A stretch of 64,000 nt of DNA from Pseudomonadota bacterium. GTDB taxonomy: Bacteria > Pseudomonadota > Gammaproteobacteria > Steroidobacterales > Steroidobacteraceae. Positions 44,001-52,081 of this stretch are shown piece by piece. The position numbers and the translations under genes were made by a program. The first letter of the stretch is position 1. Every line of letters starts with the position of its first letter. The notes beneath the pieces were generated by a model. That model saw only the letters and a program-made list of their open reading frames with translations, did no database searches and had not been told where the DNA came from. The stretch spans positions 62,001-126,000 of the forward strand of contig JAEWLQ010000085.1 of the NCBI GenBank assembly GCA_023457495.1. Direction: 5' to 3'.

Positions 44001-46702
44001 AGGAGTACAAGGTCGGCGAGACGGCGGTGGTCCAACTACCGGAAGCGAGCCAGGGCCGCGCGCTGCTGACGCTCGAGACCGGCAGCCGGATCGTCGAGCA
44101 CCGCTGGATCGAGGCCAAGCCCAAGCAGAACCGGGTGAGCATCCAGATCACCGCGGACATGGCGCCGAACGTCTACGTCGCGGTGACACTGGTGCAGCCG
44201 CACGCCGGCAAGAACAACGACCGCCCCATCCGCCTGTATGGCGTGATCCCGCTCAAGGTCAGCGATCCGGCGACGAAGATCGCGCCGGTGGTGACGACGG
44301 CGGCGGAATGGAAGCCGGCGGGCAAGGCGTCCATCCAGGTTTCGGAGACCGCGGGCCGCGCGATGAACTACACGCTCGCCGTGGTCGACGAGGGCTTGTT
44401 AGGCCTGACGAACTTCAAGACGCCGAACCTGCACGCGGAGTTTTACAAGCGCGAGGCGCTGGGTGTTGCCACCTGGGACCTGTTCGATGACGTCGCGGGC
44501 GCGTACGGCGGCGAGCTCGACCGCTTGCTCGCGCTCGGTGGATCGGATGCGGACACGAAGGTGGATCCGGAGAAGTCCAAGTCGCGCTTTCCGCCCGTGG
44601 TGAAGTTCCTGGGGCCCTTCGCGTTGAAGGCCGGCGAGAAGCGATCGCATGAACTCACGCTGCCGCAATACGTCGGCGCCGTGCGCGTGATGCTGGTCGC
44701 GGGCGACGGCAGCGCGTATGGCTCGGCGGAGAAGTCGGCGTTCGTGCGACAGCCGCTCATGATCCTGCCGACACTGCCGCGAGTGGTCGGGCCGGAGGAG
44801 CAGATCACGATGCCGGTATCGGTGTTCGCGGGCGACGCATCGATCAAGGACGTGACGCTGAGCATGGAGCTTGATGGTCGCTTCTCGCCCGTGGGTGCGA
44901 AGTCGACCGCCCTCGCCTTTACGAAGCCGGAAGAGAAGCTGGGCTTCCTGTCACTCAAGTCGGGCGCGAAGCTCGGCTCGGGCAAGATCCGCGTGGTCGC
45001 CACGAGCGGGAAACATCGGGCCGAGGCGGACATCTGGCTCGAGGTGCGCAGTCCGAATACGCCGGTGACGCGCATCCTGCGCGGCACGGCCGAGGCCGGC
45101 GCCGCGTGGACGGAGACGATCAAGGGGTTCGGGCTCGAAGGCACACACGCCGCGACACTCGAAGTCTCCTCGCTGCCGCCGCTGAACCTGGACGGCCGGC
45201 TCGACTATCTCATCCGTTATCCGCACGGCTGCCTCGAGCAGGTGACCTCGGGCGCGTTCCCGCAGGTCTATCTACCGGCGCTGCTGGCGCTCGATGCGAA
45301 GCGTCGCGCGGAGGTGGAGAACAACGTGCGCGCGGGCATCGCGCGCCTGCGCGGCTTCCAGCAGCCGAACGGCGGCTTCGTCTACTGGCCCGGCGGCTGG
45401 TCGACGGACGTAGGGCTCGGCTGGCGCGACGACTGGGGCACCACGTACGCGGGGCACTTCCTGCTGGAAGCGGAACGCGCCGGGTTCGACGTGCCGGCGG
45501 ACATGAAGGCTGCGTGGCTGCGTTACCTGAAAGGCGCGGCGCAGCGCTGGGATGCGAACGCGTTGCGCAACGCGGGCAACATCAGCGCGGGTGTGGCCGA
45601 GGCCGCGCGTTACGCGCAGGCGTATCGGTTGTACGCGCTGGCGCTGGCGCAGCAGCCGGAGCTCGGCGCGATGAACCGGCTGCGCGAGACGCCGACGATG
45701 TCGGCGGGTGAACGCTGGCTGCTCGCGGCGGCGTACAAGCTCATCAACCAGCCCGATGCGGCCGCGGCACTGGTCAAGGGCGACAAGCTGGACATCGTCG
45801 TCGGGCCCGCGGCTGAGTACACGTTCGGCTCGCGGCTGCGAGACCGCGCGATCGTGTTGCAGGCGCTGGCGCTGATGGGCCGGGAGGCCGAGGCCAACCG
45901 ACTCGTCGACCAGGTGTCGGCGGAGCTTGCGGACGGGAACTGGCACAGCACGCAGGCGGTGGCGTTCGCACTGGTGTCGGTGGCGCGCTGGGCGCAGGCG
46001 AAGCCGCCGGAGGCGTTCACGTTCGAATACACGGCCGGCAACGCGCGGCCCGTGAAGGTCACGGGCGATTCGCCGGTGGTCGTGGTCCAACTACCCGCTC
46101 CGTCCGCGGCCGGCACGTCGCTGGTAGTGCGTAATACCTCGGGGCGCCGGCTGCACATGACGACCGCGGTGCGCGGCATCGCGCGCAGTGGCGAGGAAGA
46201 TGCTTCGGCCAATGGCCTCGCGCTGGACATCAGCTACTCGGATACGGCGGGCAATCCGCTGGCGAGCGTGAGCCGGCTGGTCCAGGGCAGCGATCTCATC
46301 GCGGACATCACGGTGCGCAATGTCGGATCGCGGCGGCTGACCAATCTCGCGCTGACGCAGCTCGTGCCCGCGGGGTGGGAGATCCGCAACGAGCGCATGG
46401 ATGGAGGCGATCCGCTCGGCACGACGATTTCCCCTCAGCCCCGCAGCCACTCGTGGTGGTGGGGTCCGGATGGCTCGGCGGCGGCGACGCGCAAGGAGGC
46501 TGAATACGTCGACATCCGCGACGACCGCGTGATGCAGTACTTCTCGTTGCGCGCCGGCGAGACGATCAAGTTCCGCACGCGCCTGAACGCCGCATACCTC
46601 GGCCGGTACTATCTACCCGGCCTCTCGGCGGAGGCGATGTACGACGCCACGCAGCAGGCGCGGCTCAAGGGACAGTGGGTCGAGGTGGTGACGCGCAAGT
46701 GA
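41021..46702 (+). CDS. Alpha-2-macroglobulin family lipoprotein (YfhM type)
   Basis: The 1893-residue protein starts at the ATG at 41021 and carries a lipoprotein signal (LACAAAAVALFLTASCTK; lipobox TASC). Many macroglobulin beta domains precede a bait region and the thioester segment YPHGCLEQVTSGAFPQ, with C1404-L-E-Q1407 forming the reactive bond. The alpha/alpha toroid follows (LRGFQQPNGGFVYWPGGWST). These periplasmic proteins trap attacking proteases and are encoded with PBP1C, which repairs the wall; pbpC indeed begins 10 bases downstream. The gene appears intact. It is preceded by about 220 bases without genes that should hold its promoter. Confidence 0.95.
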   Translation: MIRKLACAAAAVALFLTASCTKTTDTLVAEKPTAAPADPLWSQLISAHSTGAISRRSPLRVAFTNDVISADKVGSDASAYLVIEPTLTGSVTFASTREIVAAPASSELAPGTTYKVRLNGKGLSGIDAKLAPYEFLVETLTPNFDVVTHGLDVDPSHDDRMILRGTITTADVEDGAKVEKLLRADLVGAALPITWTHNAGNQRHEFTVGSIVRAVQRRTMKVSWDGAPLGIKTADSRELEIPGRNDFAVTQAQALQTDGQRRVIVQFSERLDTKQNLKGLVRLSQGQFTTQIRDHILTLYVTDDIVGDVTLTIDEALRSRSGGTLSGEKSFPLAFTTAKPQVRFVGKGVILPDAARLTVPFEAVSARAVRVTALQVFEDNIPQFLQVNRLDGAQEMGRVGRVLWTKTVPLSSPVPGRWTRYDLDVTELTKKHPGGLFQLKIALAPGDGIWDCAADELLGGAAAQQEIRNQEDGDTYDPTNWDYYQDYWEGESIDWNQRDNPCSASYYRYAQGIRATRNLLASNIGLLAKRGAGGQLLISATALDSSAPLAGVKVDAVNFQNQVLASANTGRDGLVELTPKSQPFALIATLDGRKGYLRVSNGSALPVSHFDVGGESVVNGIKGHLYGDRGVWRPGDSIYLTFALQDKQKTLPANHPVTVELRNPRNQLVQTLTNTTPVGQFYAFELKTAADALTGDWTATALVGGTTFRKTLKIETVMPNRLKIDLDLGAGDVLESNPLKAGLSAQWLSGATAANLRGAIELTLKPTTTRFTRNTDFIFDDPARSFSGQPLNLFDGELDENGKVRFEKPLELPKDAPGMLAATFVTRVFENGGAFSIARETRTLAPYDRFVGLRLPKGDVARDMLMTDQKHVVELATLDAGGKPVSVEKLQVSLYKIEWKWWWDQNGDSLAQYAQGESQSVIQQDTVATKDGKGQWTFEIKYPEWGRYLLRVCDESGGHCTGRTFYIDWPSWAGNARDQSGPAANILTLTADKEEYKVGETAVVQLPEASQGRALLTLETGSRIVEHRWIEAKPKQNRVSIQITADMAPNVYVAVTLVQPHAGKNNDRPIRLYGVIPLKVSDPATKIAPVVTTAAEWKPAGKASIQVSETAGRAMNYTLAVVDEGLLGLTNFKTPNLHAEFYKREALGVATWDLFDDVAGAYGGELDRLLALGGSDADTKVDPEKSKSRFPPVVKFLGPFALKAGEKRSHELTLPQYVGAVRVMLVAGDGSAYGSAEKSAFVRQPLMILPTLPRVVGPEEQITMPVSVFAGDASIKDVTLSMELDGRFSPVGAKSTALAFTKPEEKLGFLSLKSGAKLGSGKIRVVATSGKHRAEADIWLEVRSPNTPVTRILRGTAEAGAAWTETIKGFGLEGTHAATLEVSSLPPLNLDGRLDYLIRYPHGCLEQVTSGAFPQVYLPALLALDAKRRAEVENNVRAGIARLRGFQQPNGGFVYWPGGWSTDVGLGWRDDWGTTYAGHFLLEAERAGFDVPADMKAAWLRYLKGAAQRWDANALRNAGNISAGVAEAARYAQAYRLYALALAQQPELGAMNRLRETPTMSAGERWLLAAAYKLINQPDAAAALVKGDKLDIVVGPAAEYTFGSRLRDRAIVLQALALMGREAEANRLVDQVSAELADGNWHSTQAVAFALVSVARWAQAKPPEAFTFEYTAGNARPVKVTGDSPVVVVQLPAPSAAGTSLVVRNTSGRRLHMTTAVRGIARSGEEDASANGLALDISYSDTAGNPLASVSRLVQGSDLIADITVRNVGSRRLTNLALTQLVPAGWEIRNERMDGGDPLGTTISPQPRSHSWWWGPDGSAAATRKEAEYVDIRDDRVMQYFSLRAGETIKFRTRLNAAYLGRYYLPGLSAEAMYDATQQARLKGQWVEVVTRK

Positions 46703-46712
46703 GCCTGCAGCA

Positions 46713-49112
46713 GTGAGCATGGTCGCCTTCATCGTTTCACCGGCCTGGCGGCGGCGGCGCAGGATCGCCGTCGCCGGCGTCGTCGTGTGTGCGGCGTTGG
46801 CGATCGGGTTCTGGGCGCTGTTGCCGAAGACACTGTTCGATCAGCCGCTGTCGTACGTGCTCGAGGCCGGCGACGGCACGCTGCTGGGCGCGCGCATCGC
46901 GGCGGATGGGCAGTGGCGCTTTCCGGCGCGCGATTCGGTGCCGGCGAAGTTCCGGCGCGCGCTGATCGTGTTCGAGGACAAACGGTTCGAAGATCACATC
47001 GGCGTGGATGGGCTGGCAGTCGCGCGCGCCTTGAAGCTGAACCTGGAAAACGGGCGCGTGGTGAGCGGCGGCAGCACGATCACCATGCAGCTTGCGCGCC
47101 TGGCGCGCGCGGGGGCGCGCGGCGGCGGGGATCGAACGCTGGGCGCGAAGCTGGCCGAATCGGCACTCGCGCTGCGGCTCGAAACCGCGTACGACAAGGA
47201 CGAGATCCTGAATCTCTACGCGACGCATGCGCCCTTCGGCGGCAACGTGGTGGGTCTCGAAGCGGCGGCGTGGCGCTACTTCGGGCGTGACGCGGCGGCG
47301 CTGTCCTGGGCCGAGGCCGCAACGCTCGCGGTGCTGCCTAACAACCCTTCCCTCGTGCACCTCAAGCGCAACCGCGGGCGCTTGCAGGCCAAGCGCGACT
47401 TCGTGCTGCGCAAGCTGCATGCGGCTGGCGATCTGTCGAAGCTCGACCTGGATCTCGCGCTGAGCGAACCACTTACCGCCGCCCCACACGATCTGCCGGA
47501 TCTCGCGCCGCATCTGCTCGAGACTCTGCGCGTGCAGTATCCGGGCCGGCACCGCCTCGTCACGACGCTGGATGCGCGCCTGCAGGCCGAAGCGACGCAT
47601 CTCGTGCGGGAACACACCGCGAACCTTGCACGACAGAACGTCAACAACGCCGCGGCGCTGATCGTCGATAACACCACGTTCGAAGTGCTCGCCTACGTGG
47701 GCAACGGCCAGGTCTGTCCCCGTTTGCTAGGAAACGGGGAATGTCCCCATTTCGTGGACATCGTGCGCAGGGCGCGGAGTACGGGGAGCATTCTCAAGCC
47801 GATGCTGTTCGCGGCGATGCTCGAGGATGGGCTGCTGACGCCGCGGATGTTGTTGGCGGACGTGCCGACGCATTACGAGGGGTTCACACCGGAGAACTTC
47901 GACCGGCAGTATCGCGGCGCGGTGCGCGCGGACGAGGCGCTGGCACAATCGCTGAACATTCCGGCGGTGCGCATGCTCAGGAACTACGGCATCGCGCGTT
48001 TCGCCGACGTGCTGCGAGATGCGGGCATGACGACGCTCTCGCGTCCCGCGGATGACTACGGGCTCACTCTCATCCTCGGTGGCGCGGAAGGCAATCTCTG
48101 GGACATCACGGCGATGTACGCCGGTCTCACGCACATCGCGCGCGCGGGGATCCAGGATCCGACACCGCGGTTCCGCGAGCTCACGGCGCTGCGGGACTCA
48201 CCACCCAAGGATCGCGGGTCATCGGCGATTTCCACCGGCGCGGCGTGGCTCACGCTCGACACGCTGCTCGAGGTGCCGCGTCCGGGCGACGAAGGTCACT
48301 GGAAGAATTTCGCGACGAGCCGCGCCATCGCGTGGAAAACCGGCACGAGCTGGGGCCTGCGCGACGGCTGGGCGGTCGGCACCACGAGCCGCTACACGGT
48401 GGGTGTGTGGGTCGGGAACGCCAGCGGCGAAGGCCGGCCGGGTCTCACCGGATCGGCCATGGCCGCGCCGCTGATGTTCGCCCTCTTCAACAACTTGCCC
48501 GCGAGCCGCTGGCTCGATCCGCCCACGCACGCACTCAAGCAGATAGACGTGTGCGCCAACGACGGCTACCTCGCGACGGCGCAATGCCACCCCGATCGCA
48601 TCTGGATGCCGAAGGACAGCCACTTCGCGCTGCTCAGTCCTCACAACCTGCGCGTGCACCTGGACGCCAGGAACCAGCGCGTCAACGGCGGCTGCGAGTC
48701 CCCTTCGCGCATGACCCACACCAACTGGTTCGTGCTGCCGCCGGCCGAGGAATATTGGTACCGCCGTGGTCATGCCGAGTACCGGCCGCTGCCGGCGCTG
48801 CGCGCGGATTGTCAGGGCCAGGGCCGGGACAGGAGCACCCCCGCGCTGGCGCTGATCTATCCAGACAAAAACGCGTCCGTGCTGATCCCCGACGAGCTAG
48901 ATGGATCGCGCGGCCGCACGGTTTTCGAGGCGGTCCATCGGCGCCGGGACGCGGTGGTCTACTGGCATCTCGACGACCGATACCTTGGCGAAACGCACAC
49001 TTTTCACCGCCAGTCGTTGGACATGACCCCGGGCGAGCACATACTCACGCTCGTGGATGACGAGGGGGAACGCGTCGCACGGCGCTTCCAGGTACTCGCC
49101 ACGCGCAACTGA
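46713..49112 (+). CDS. pbpC: Penicillin-binding protein 1C with an in-frame repeat insertion
   Basis: The 799-residue protein starts at a GTG at 46713 or an ATG at 46719; neither has a strong ribosome-binding site. One membrane anchor (RIAVAGVVVCAALAIGFWAL) precedes the GT51 glycosyltransferase (IVFEDKRFEDHIGVDGLAVA, SGGSTITMQLARLAR, ILNLYATHAPFGGNVVGLEA). The transpeptidase has STGSILKP (S-x-x-K), a middle AQSLNIPAVRML and WKTGTSWGLRDGW (KTG). The C-terminal PBP1C domain follows (GCESPSRMTHTNWFVLPPAE). Residues of about 333-347 (QVCPRLLGNGECPHF) are encoded by a hairpin repeat element and stand just before the catalytic serine motif. It forms the usual pair with the macroglobulin gene. Confidence 0.94.
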   Translation: MSMVAFIVSPAWRRRRRIAVAGVVVCAALAIGFWALLPKTLFDQPLSYVLEAGDGTLLGARIAADGQWRFPARDSVPAKFRRALIVFEDKRFEDHIGVDGLAVARALKLNLENGRVVSGGSTITMQLARLARAGARGGGDRTLGAKLAESALALRLETAYDKDEILNLYATHAPFGGNVVGLEAAAWRYFGRDAAALSWAEAATLAVLPNNPSLVHLKRNRGRLQAKRDFVLRKLHAAGDLSKLDLDLALSEPLTAAPHDLPDLAPHLLETLRVQYPGRHRLVTTLDARLQAEATHLVREHTANLARQNVNNAAALIVDNTTFEVLAYVGNGQVCPRLLGNGECPHFVDIVRRARSTGSILKPMLFAAMLEDGLLTPRMLLADVPTHYEGFTPENFDRQYRGAVRADEALAQSLNIPAVRMLRNYGIARFADVLRDAGMTTLSRPADDYGLTLILGGAEGNLWDITAMYAGLTHIARAGIQDPTPRFRELTALRDSPPKDRGSSAISTGAAWLTLDTLLEVPRPGDEGHWKNFATSRAIAWKTGTSWGLRDGWAVGTTSRYTVGVWVGNASGEGRPGLTGSAMAAPLMFALFNNLPASRWLDPPTHALKQIDVCANDGYLATAQCHPDRIWMPKDSHFALLSPHNLRVHLDARNQRVNGGCESPSRMTHTNWFVLPPAEEYWYRRGHAEYRPLPALRADCQGQGRDRSTPALALIYPDKNASVLIPDELDGSRGRTVFEAVHRRRDAVVYWHLDDRYLGETHTFHRQSLDMTPGEHILTLVDDEGERVARRFQVLATRN
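47710..47752 (+). repeat. 43-bp hairpin repeat inside pbpC (copy 1)
   Basis: The sequence begins AGGTCTGTCCCCGTTTGCTA and contains the inverted pair TCCCCGTTT / AAACGGGGA around a six-base loop, then a second GTCCCC. The same element occurs at 57941-57983 (opposite strand) and 58584-58625. Here it is translated as QVCPRLLGNGECPHF. The structure is REP-like; the mobilising agent is unknown. Confidence 0.92.
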
Positions 49113-49130
49113 GCCACCACCGAGGCTGCC

Positions 49131-49988
49131 GTGTTCGATGGATTCACGCTGAGACACGTCGAGACCGACGAGGTCACCATCCGCCTGCGAATGGGTGGAT
49201 CCGGCCCGCCGCTGCTGCTGCTGCACGGCTTCCCGCAAACCCACGCGATGTGGTCGAAGGTCGCTCCCCGCCTCGCCGAGCACTACACGGTAGTTTGCCC
49301 GGACCTGCGCGGCTACGGCGGCAGCAGCAAGCCCGAGTCCTCCGCGAATCACGAGACCTACTCGAAGCGCGCCATGGCGCGCGACCAGGTCGAAGTCATG
49401 AAGCACCTCGGCTTCGACAAGTTCCACGTCGCCGGACACGATCGCGGCGCCCGTTGCGCCTATCGACTCGCGCTCGATTCGCCGGCCTCGGTCGAGAAGC
49501 TCGCCGTGCTCGACATCGTGCCCACCGGCGACACGCTGCGCCGCGCGGACTGGAAGTTCGGGCTCGGCTACTGGCACTGGTTCTTCCTCGCGCAGGCGCA
49601 TCCGCTGCCCGAGCGCATGATCAGCGCGGATCCGATCGGATTCCTGTTCCGTCACGGGCAGGCGTTCTCGGAGCACGATGCGTACGAGGACTATCTACAG
49701 AACGCGCGCGATCCGGCAGCCATCCACGCCATGTGCGAGGACTATCGGGCCGCGGTGAGCGTGGACTTCCAGCAGGACCAGGCGGACCGCAGCGGCGGCC
49801 GCAAGATCGAATGCCCCACGCTGGTGTTGTGGGGCACCAAGGGCGTCATCCCGAAGTGGTATGACCCCGTCGGCATCTGGAAGGACTGGGCGAGCGACGT
49901 GCGCGGCGAGGACATCGAGAGCGGTCACATGCTCGCCGAAGAAGCGCCTGAAGCTACCTACCAGGCGCTACGCCGGTTCTTCGCCTGA
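49131..49988 (+). CDS. Alpha/beta hydrolase of the fluoroacetate dehalogenase type
   Basis: The 285-residue protein starts at a GTG at 49131. It aligns well with my memory of fluoroacetate dehalogenases: PPLLLLHGFPQTHAMW, nucleophile elbow AGHDRGAR with D104, R105 and R108, WHWFFLAQ with H149 and W150, MCEDYRA with Y205, and ESGHML with H266. These equal the catalytic Asp/His, the two carboxylate-binding arginines and the His/Trp/Tyr fluoride pocket of the RPA1163 enzyme. The reaction would turn fluoroacetate into glycolate plus fluoride. Substrate is an inference, since close homologues can act on chloroacetate or unknown esters. It follows pbpC by 18 bases but is probably functionally unrelated. 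Confidence 0.85.
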   Translation: MFDGFTLRHVETDEVTIRLRMGGSGPPLLLLHGFPQTHAMWSKVAPRLAEHYTVVCPDLRGYGGSSKPESSANHETYSKRAMARDQVEVMKHLGFDKFHVAGHDRGARCAYRLALDSPASVEKLAVLDIVPTGDTLRRADWKFGLGYWHWFFLAQAHPLPERMISADPIGFLFRHGQAFSEHDAYEDYLQNARDPAAIHAMCEDYRAAVSVDFQQDQADRSGGRKIECPTLVLWGTKGVIPKWYDPVGIWKDWASDVRGEDIESGHMLAEEAPEATYQALRRFFA

Positions 49989-50030
49989 TGCCGTGATGCC
50001 CACGCCGTGCAGCACCCGTGGCGTGAATCA

Positions 50031-50366
50031 CTAACGCCTTGAAGTCCGTCCGCGCGTGGACGGTTCCACGCGGGGCGCCTCGCCCCGCCTGAATCGCTTG
50101 CCGACGCCCAGACCCTTGGCGCGCCGCTTTCCCGCCGACTCCGCCGCCAGCAGGCTGTGCGCCTCCGCGCGCGATCGGGGCTTTGCGCGCAACGCCGCCT
50201 TTTCGACGTCGTTGTTTTCCAGATACGACTTCACGCGCTTGCGATAACGACGCGCGGCCTCGTAATCGCCTTCGCCCTGCACCTTCGACCTGGTTTTCCC
50301 TTTCGGCTTCGCTTTTGCCTTTGCCTTCGCCTTCGCCTTGGCTTGCGCTCGTTTCATCGTGGCCAT
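50031..50366 (-). CDS. Lysine/alanine-rich small basic protein (histone H1-like tail)
   Basis: The 111-residue protein starts at the ATG at 50366 after a good ribosome-binding site (GGAGGTAAA). The N terminus is an alternating Ala-Lys run (RAQAKAKAKAKAKAKPKGKT), the middle is helical (DYEAARRYRKRVKSYLENND), and the C terminus is Arg-rich. Charge and composition suggest nucleic-acid binding, like bacterial H1-like proteins or stress proteins. The family is not identified. It is convergent with the dehalogenase-like gene. Confidence 0.6.
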   Translation of the reverse strand: MATMKRAQAKAKAKAKAKAKPKGKTRSKVQGEGDYEAARRYRKRVKSYLENNDVEKAALRAKPRSRAEAHSLLAAESAGKRRAKGLGVGKRFRRGEAPRVEPSTRGRTSRR

Positions 50367-50494
50367 GGATTTACCTCCGTGCCGCCGATTTGAGCCGAAA
50401 ACGCGGCCGCAAATCGTGCGCAGCGGCCATGTCCTACGCGAGTTTCAGTGCCCGCGAAACTTCGCAAATCCGGTCGCTGCGGCACACTCGTCCC

Positions 50495-50701
50495 ATGGCA
50501 ATGATGCGACCCATGAGACTCGAAGACGGACGGCGCTCGTTTCGCGAGCTGTCCGTGGCCGGCGTTTCCTCGGCCGAGTTCGACCAGTTCAAGCTGGATC
50601 GGCTCCTGGAGCTGCGCGCGGTGATCGACTCGCTGCGCCACGACCGCTATTCGTCGTCACTCGACGACAGGCCCGAGCGCGGTCCTGAGCCTCTGCCGTA
50701 A
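50495..50701 (+). CDS. Small hypothetical protein
   Basis: The 68-residue frame (MRLEDGRRSFRELSVAGVSS, EFDQFKLDRLLELRAVIDSL) could start at 50495 or the later ATGs at 50504 or 50513. No strong ribosome-binding site is seen. It is polar and helical without known motifs. It lies in front of the response regulator gene on the same strand. Confidence 0.4.
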   Translation: MAMMRPMRLEDGRRSFRELSVAGVSSAEFDQFKLDRLLELRAVIDSLRHDRYSSSLDDRPERGPEPLP

Positions 50702-50795
50702 GGCACGCGAAACGCTCGTCTCGCCAGGCGGTTTGCTTCACAATACGCGTCCCTCGCGTATTCACAGGCCGCCAACCCCGGGTCGACCGCACCAT

Positions 50796-51194
50796 ATGAA
50801 CGCGCCACCCTTGCGAGTCTTGATCGCCGAAGACAACGAAGACCTGCGTGACCTGCTGGTCACCCTGGTATCCGCCGAGCCCGACCTGCGTTGCGTCGGA
50901 ACGGCGAACGACGTCGACACCGTCATCGCGAGCACCACCGAACAGAATGCCGACGTGCTCGTGCTCGACCTCGAACTACAGGGGCGATCGAGTATCGACG
51001 TCCTCAAGACCGTACGCGGCAACGGCAGCAAGATAACCATCGTTGTGTTTTCCGGGCACGCGCATCCCGAGATGATCCGCCACACGTTGGCCGCGGGCGC
51101 GGACGCCTACGTTCCGAAGAGCGGCGACTTCGATCTGCTGCTCGATGCGATCCGCGACAAGCGCGCGACCACGGGCACCCTGGCGCGCCCGTGA
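50796..51194 (+). CDS. Stand-alone response regulator receiver
   Basis: The 132-residue protein starts at the ATG at 50796 (MNAPPLRVLIAEDNEDLRDL). It is a single REC domain: acidic pair in LIAEDNED, phospho-acceptor Asp in LVLDLELQGRSS, Thr/Ser in VVFSGHA and Lys in AYVPKSGDF. No output domain is present, so it probably works by protein contacts with a kinase or other regulator. The nearest kinase is at 54000-54737. Confidence 0.88.
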   Translation: MNAPPLRVLIAEDNEDLRDLLVTLVSAEPDLRCVGTANDVDTVIASTTEQNADVLVLDLELQGRSSIDVLKTVRGNGSKITIVVFSGHAHPEMIRHTLAAGADAYVPKSGDFDLLLDAIRDKRATTGTLARP

Positions 51195-51217
51195 TCGCGC
51201 GACACGCGCGGATTTAG

Positions 51218-51793
51218 TTAGAAGCGCCACGCGCCCGTCAGCCACAACGCGTCGGTATCGTCGAGCCCCTGCAAGTCGAAACGCTCGTATTCCAGCCGCA
51301 CGTTGATGTGGTCGAGCAGGTCGAGACCGATGCCCGCGCCGTACACGAAGTCCTCGGATTCCTCGTCCACGACGACCCTGCCGCCGAGTCCGGATTCGGT
51401 GCCGAGGTTGGCGTCGTAGAAGTAATAGCCCAGCCGGCCGTACACCTCGAACAAGCCGAGCGGAATCGTCGCGACGACATAGGGCGCGAATCCATCCACG
51501 GACGCGTCCAGGTTGAATCCGGGAACCACCTCGCCCGAAGGCTCACCCAGGTTGATGTATGCGACTTCGAGGGCGAACATCTTGTTGAACCGCCATCCGC
51601 CGAACACCTTGTACGCGGTATCGTCCTCGTCCCAGCCCTGGATCGCCGGATCTACCGCGTTCACGTCGTCGATCTGCGCGTTGAAACGCCCCACGCCGGC
51701 GCCGGCGTAGAAACCGTTGTCGTTGTCCGCGTACGCCGCGGGAACCAGGGCCATCGACGCCAATACCGCAAGCGACATTGCGAGCTTTTTCAT
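51218..51793 (-). CDS. Outer-membrane beta-barrel protein (OmpA/OmpW-like porin fold)
   Basis: The 191-residue protein starts at the ATG at 51793 with a signal peptide (MKKLAMSLAVLASMALVPAA, cleaved after AYA). Alternating aromatic strands (GFYAGAGVGRFNAQIDD, KVFGGWRFNKMFALEVAY, FEVYGRLGYYFYD, NVRLEYERFDLQ) and a terminal WRF indicate an eight-stranded barrel inserted by BAM. No periplasmic OmpA domain follows. Ligand and role are unknown. Confidence 0.85.
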   Translation of the reverse strand: MKKLAMSLAVLASMALVPAAYADNDNGFYAGAGVGRFNAQIDDVNAVDPAIQGWDEDDTAYKVFGGWRFNKMFALEVAYINLGEPSGEVVPGFNLDASVDGFAPYVVATIPLGLFEVYGRLGYYFYDANLGTESGLGGRVVVDEESEDFVYGAGIGLDLLDHINVRLEYERFDLQGLDDTDALWLTGAWRF

Positions 51794-52081
51794 GAGTCTT
51801 CCTCGAGCGAGTTATGACGCGCGCAAACTACTGCGCGCGACGCGGCGCAACACCCGGGAACCGCCATGTTCCGCTGTGAGGGGCGTCCGTCGGCGCCATT
51901 CCGCGCGCCTGTCCGCCGGCGGCCACCCGCGACGCGGCGTGCGCGCAACGTCGGCCGATCACGACGACGGCGCAATCTGACCGGCGTGTTGGTCCCGCGG
52001 CGACTCGACCGGGCGCGAACCGGGCGCATCCTTTGCCTCCAAATCGCACGAAATCTCAGAAACGCCATCGAGGAGACGACC

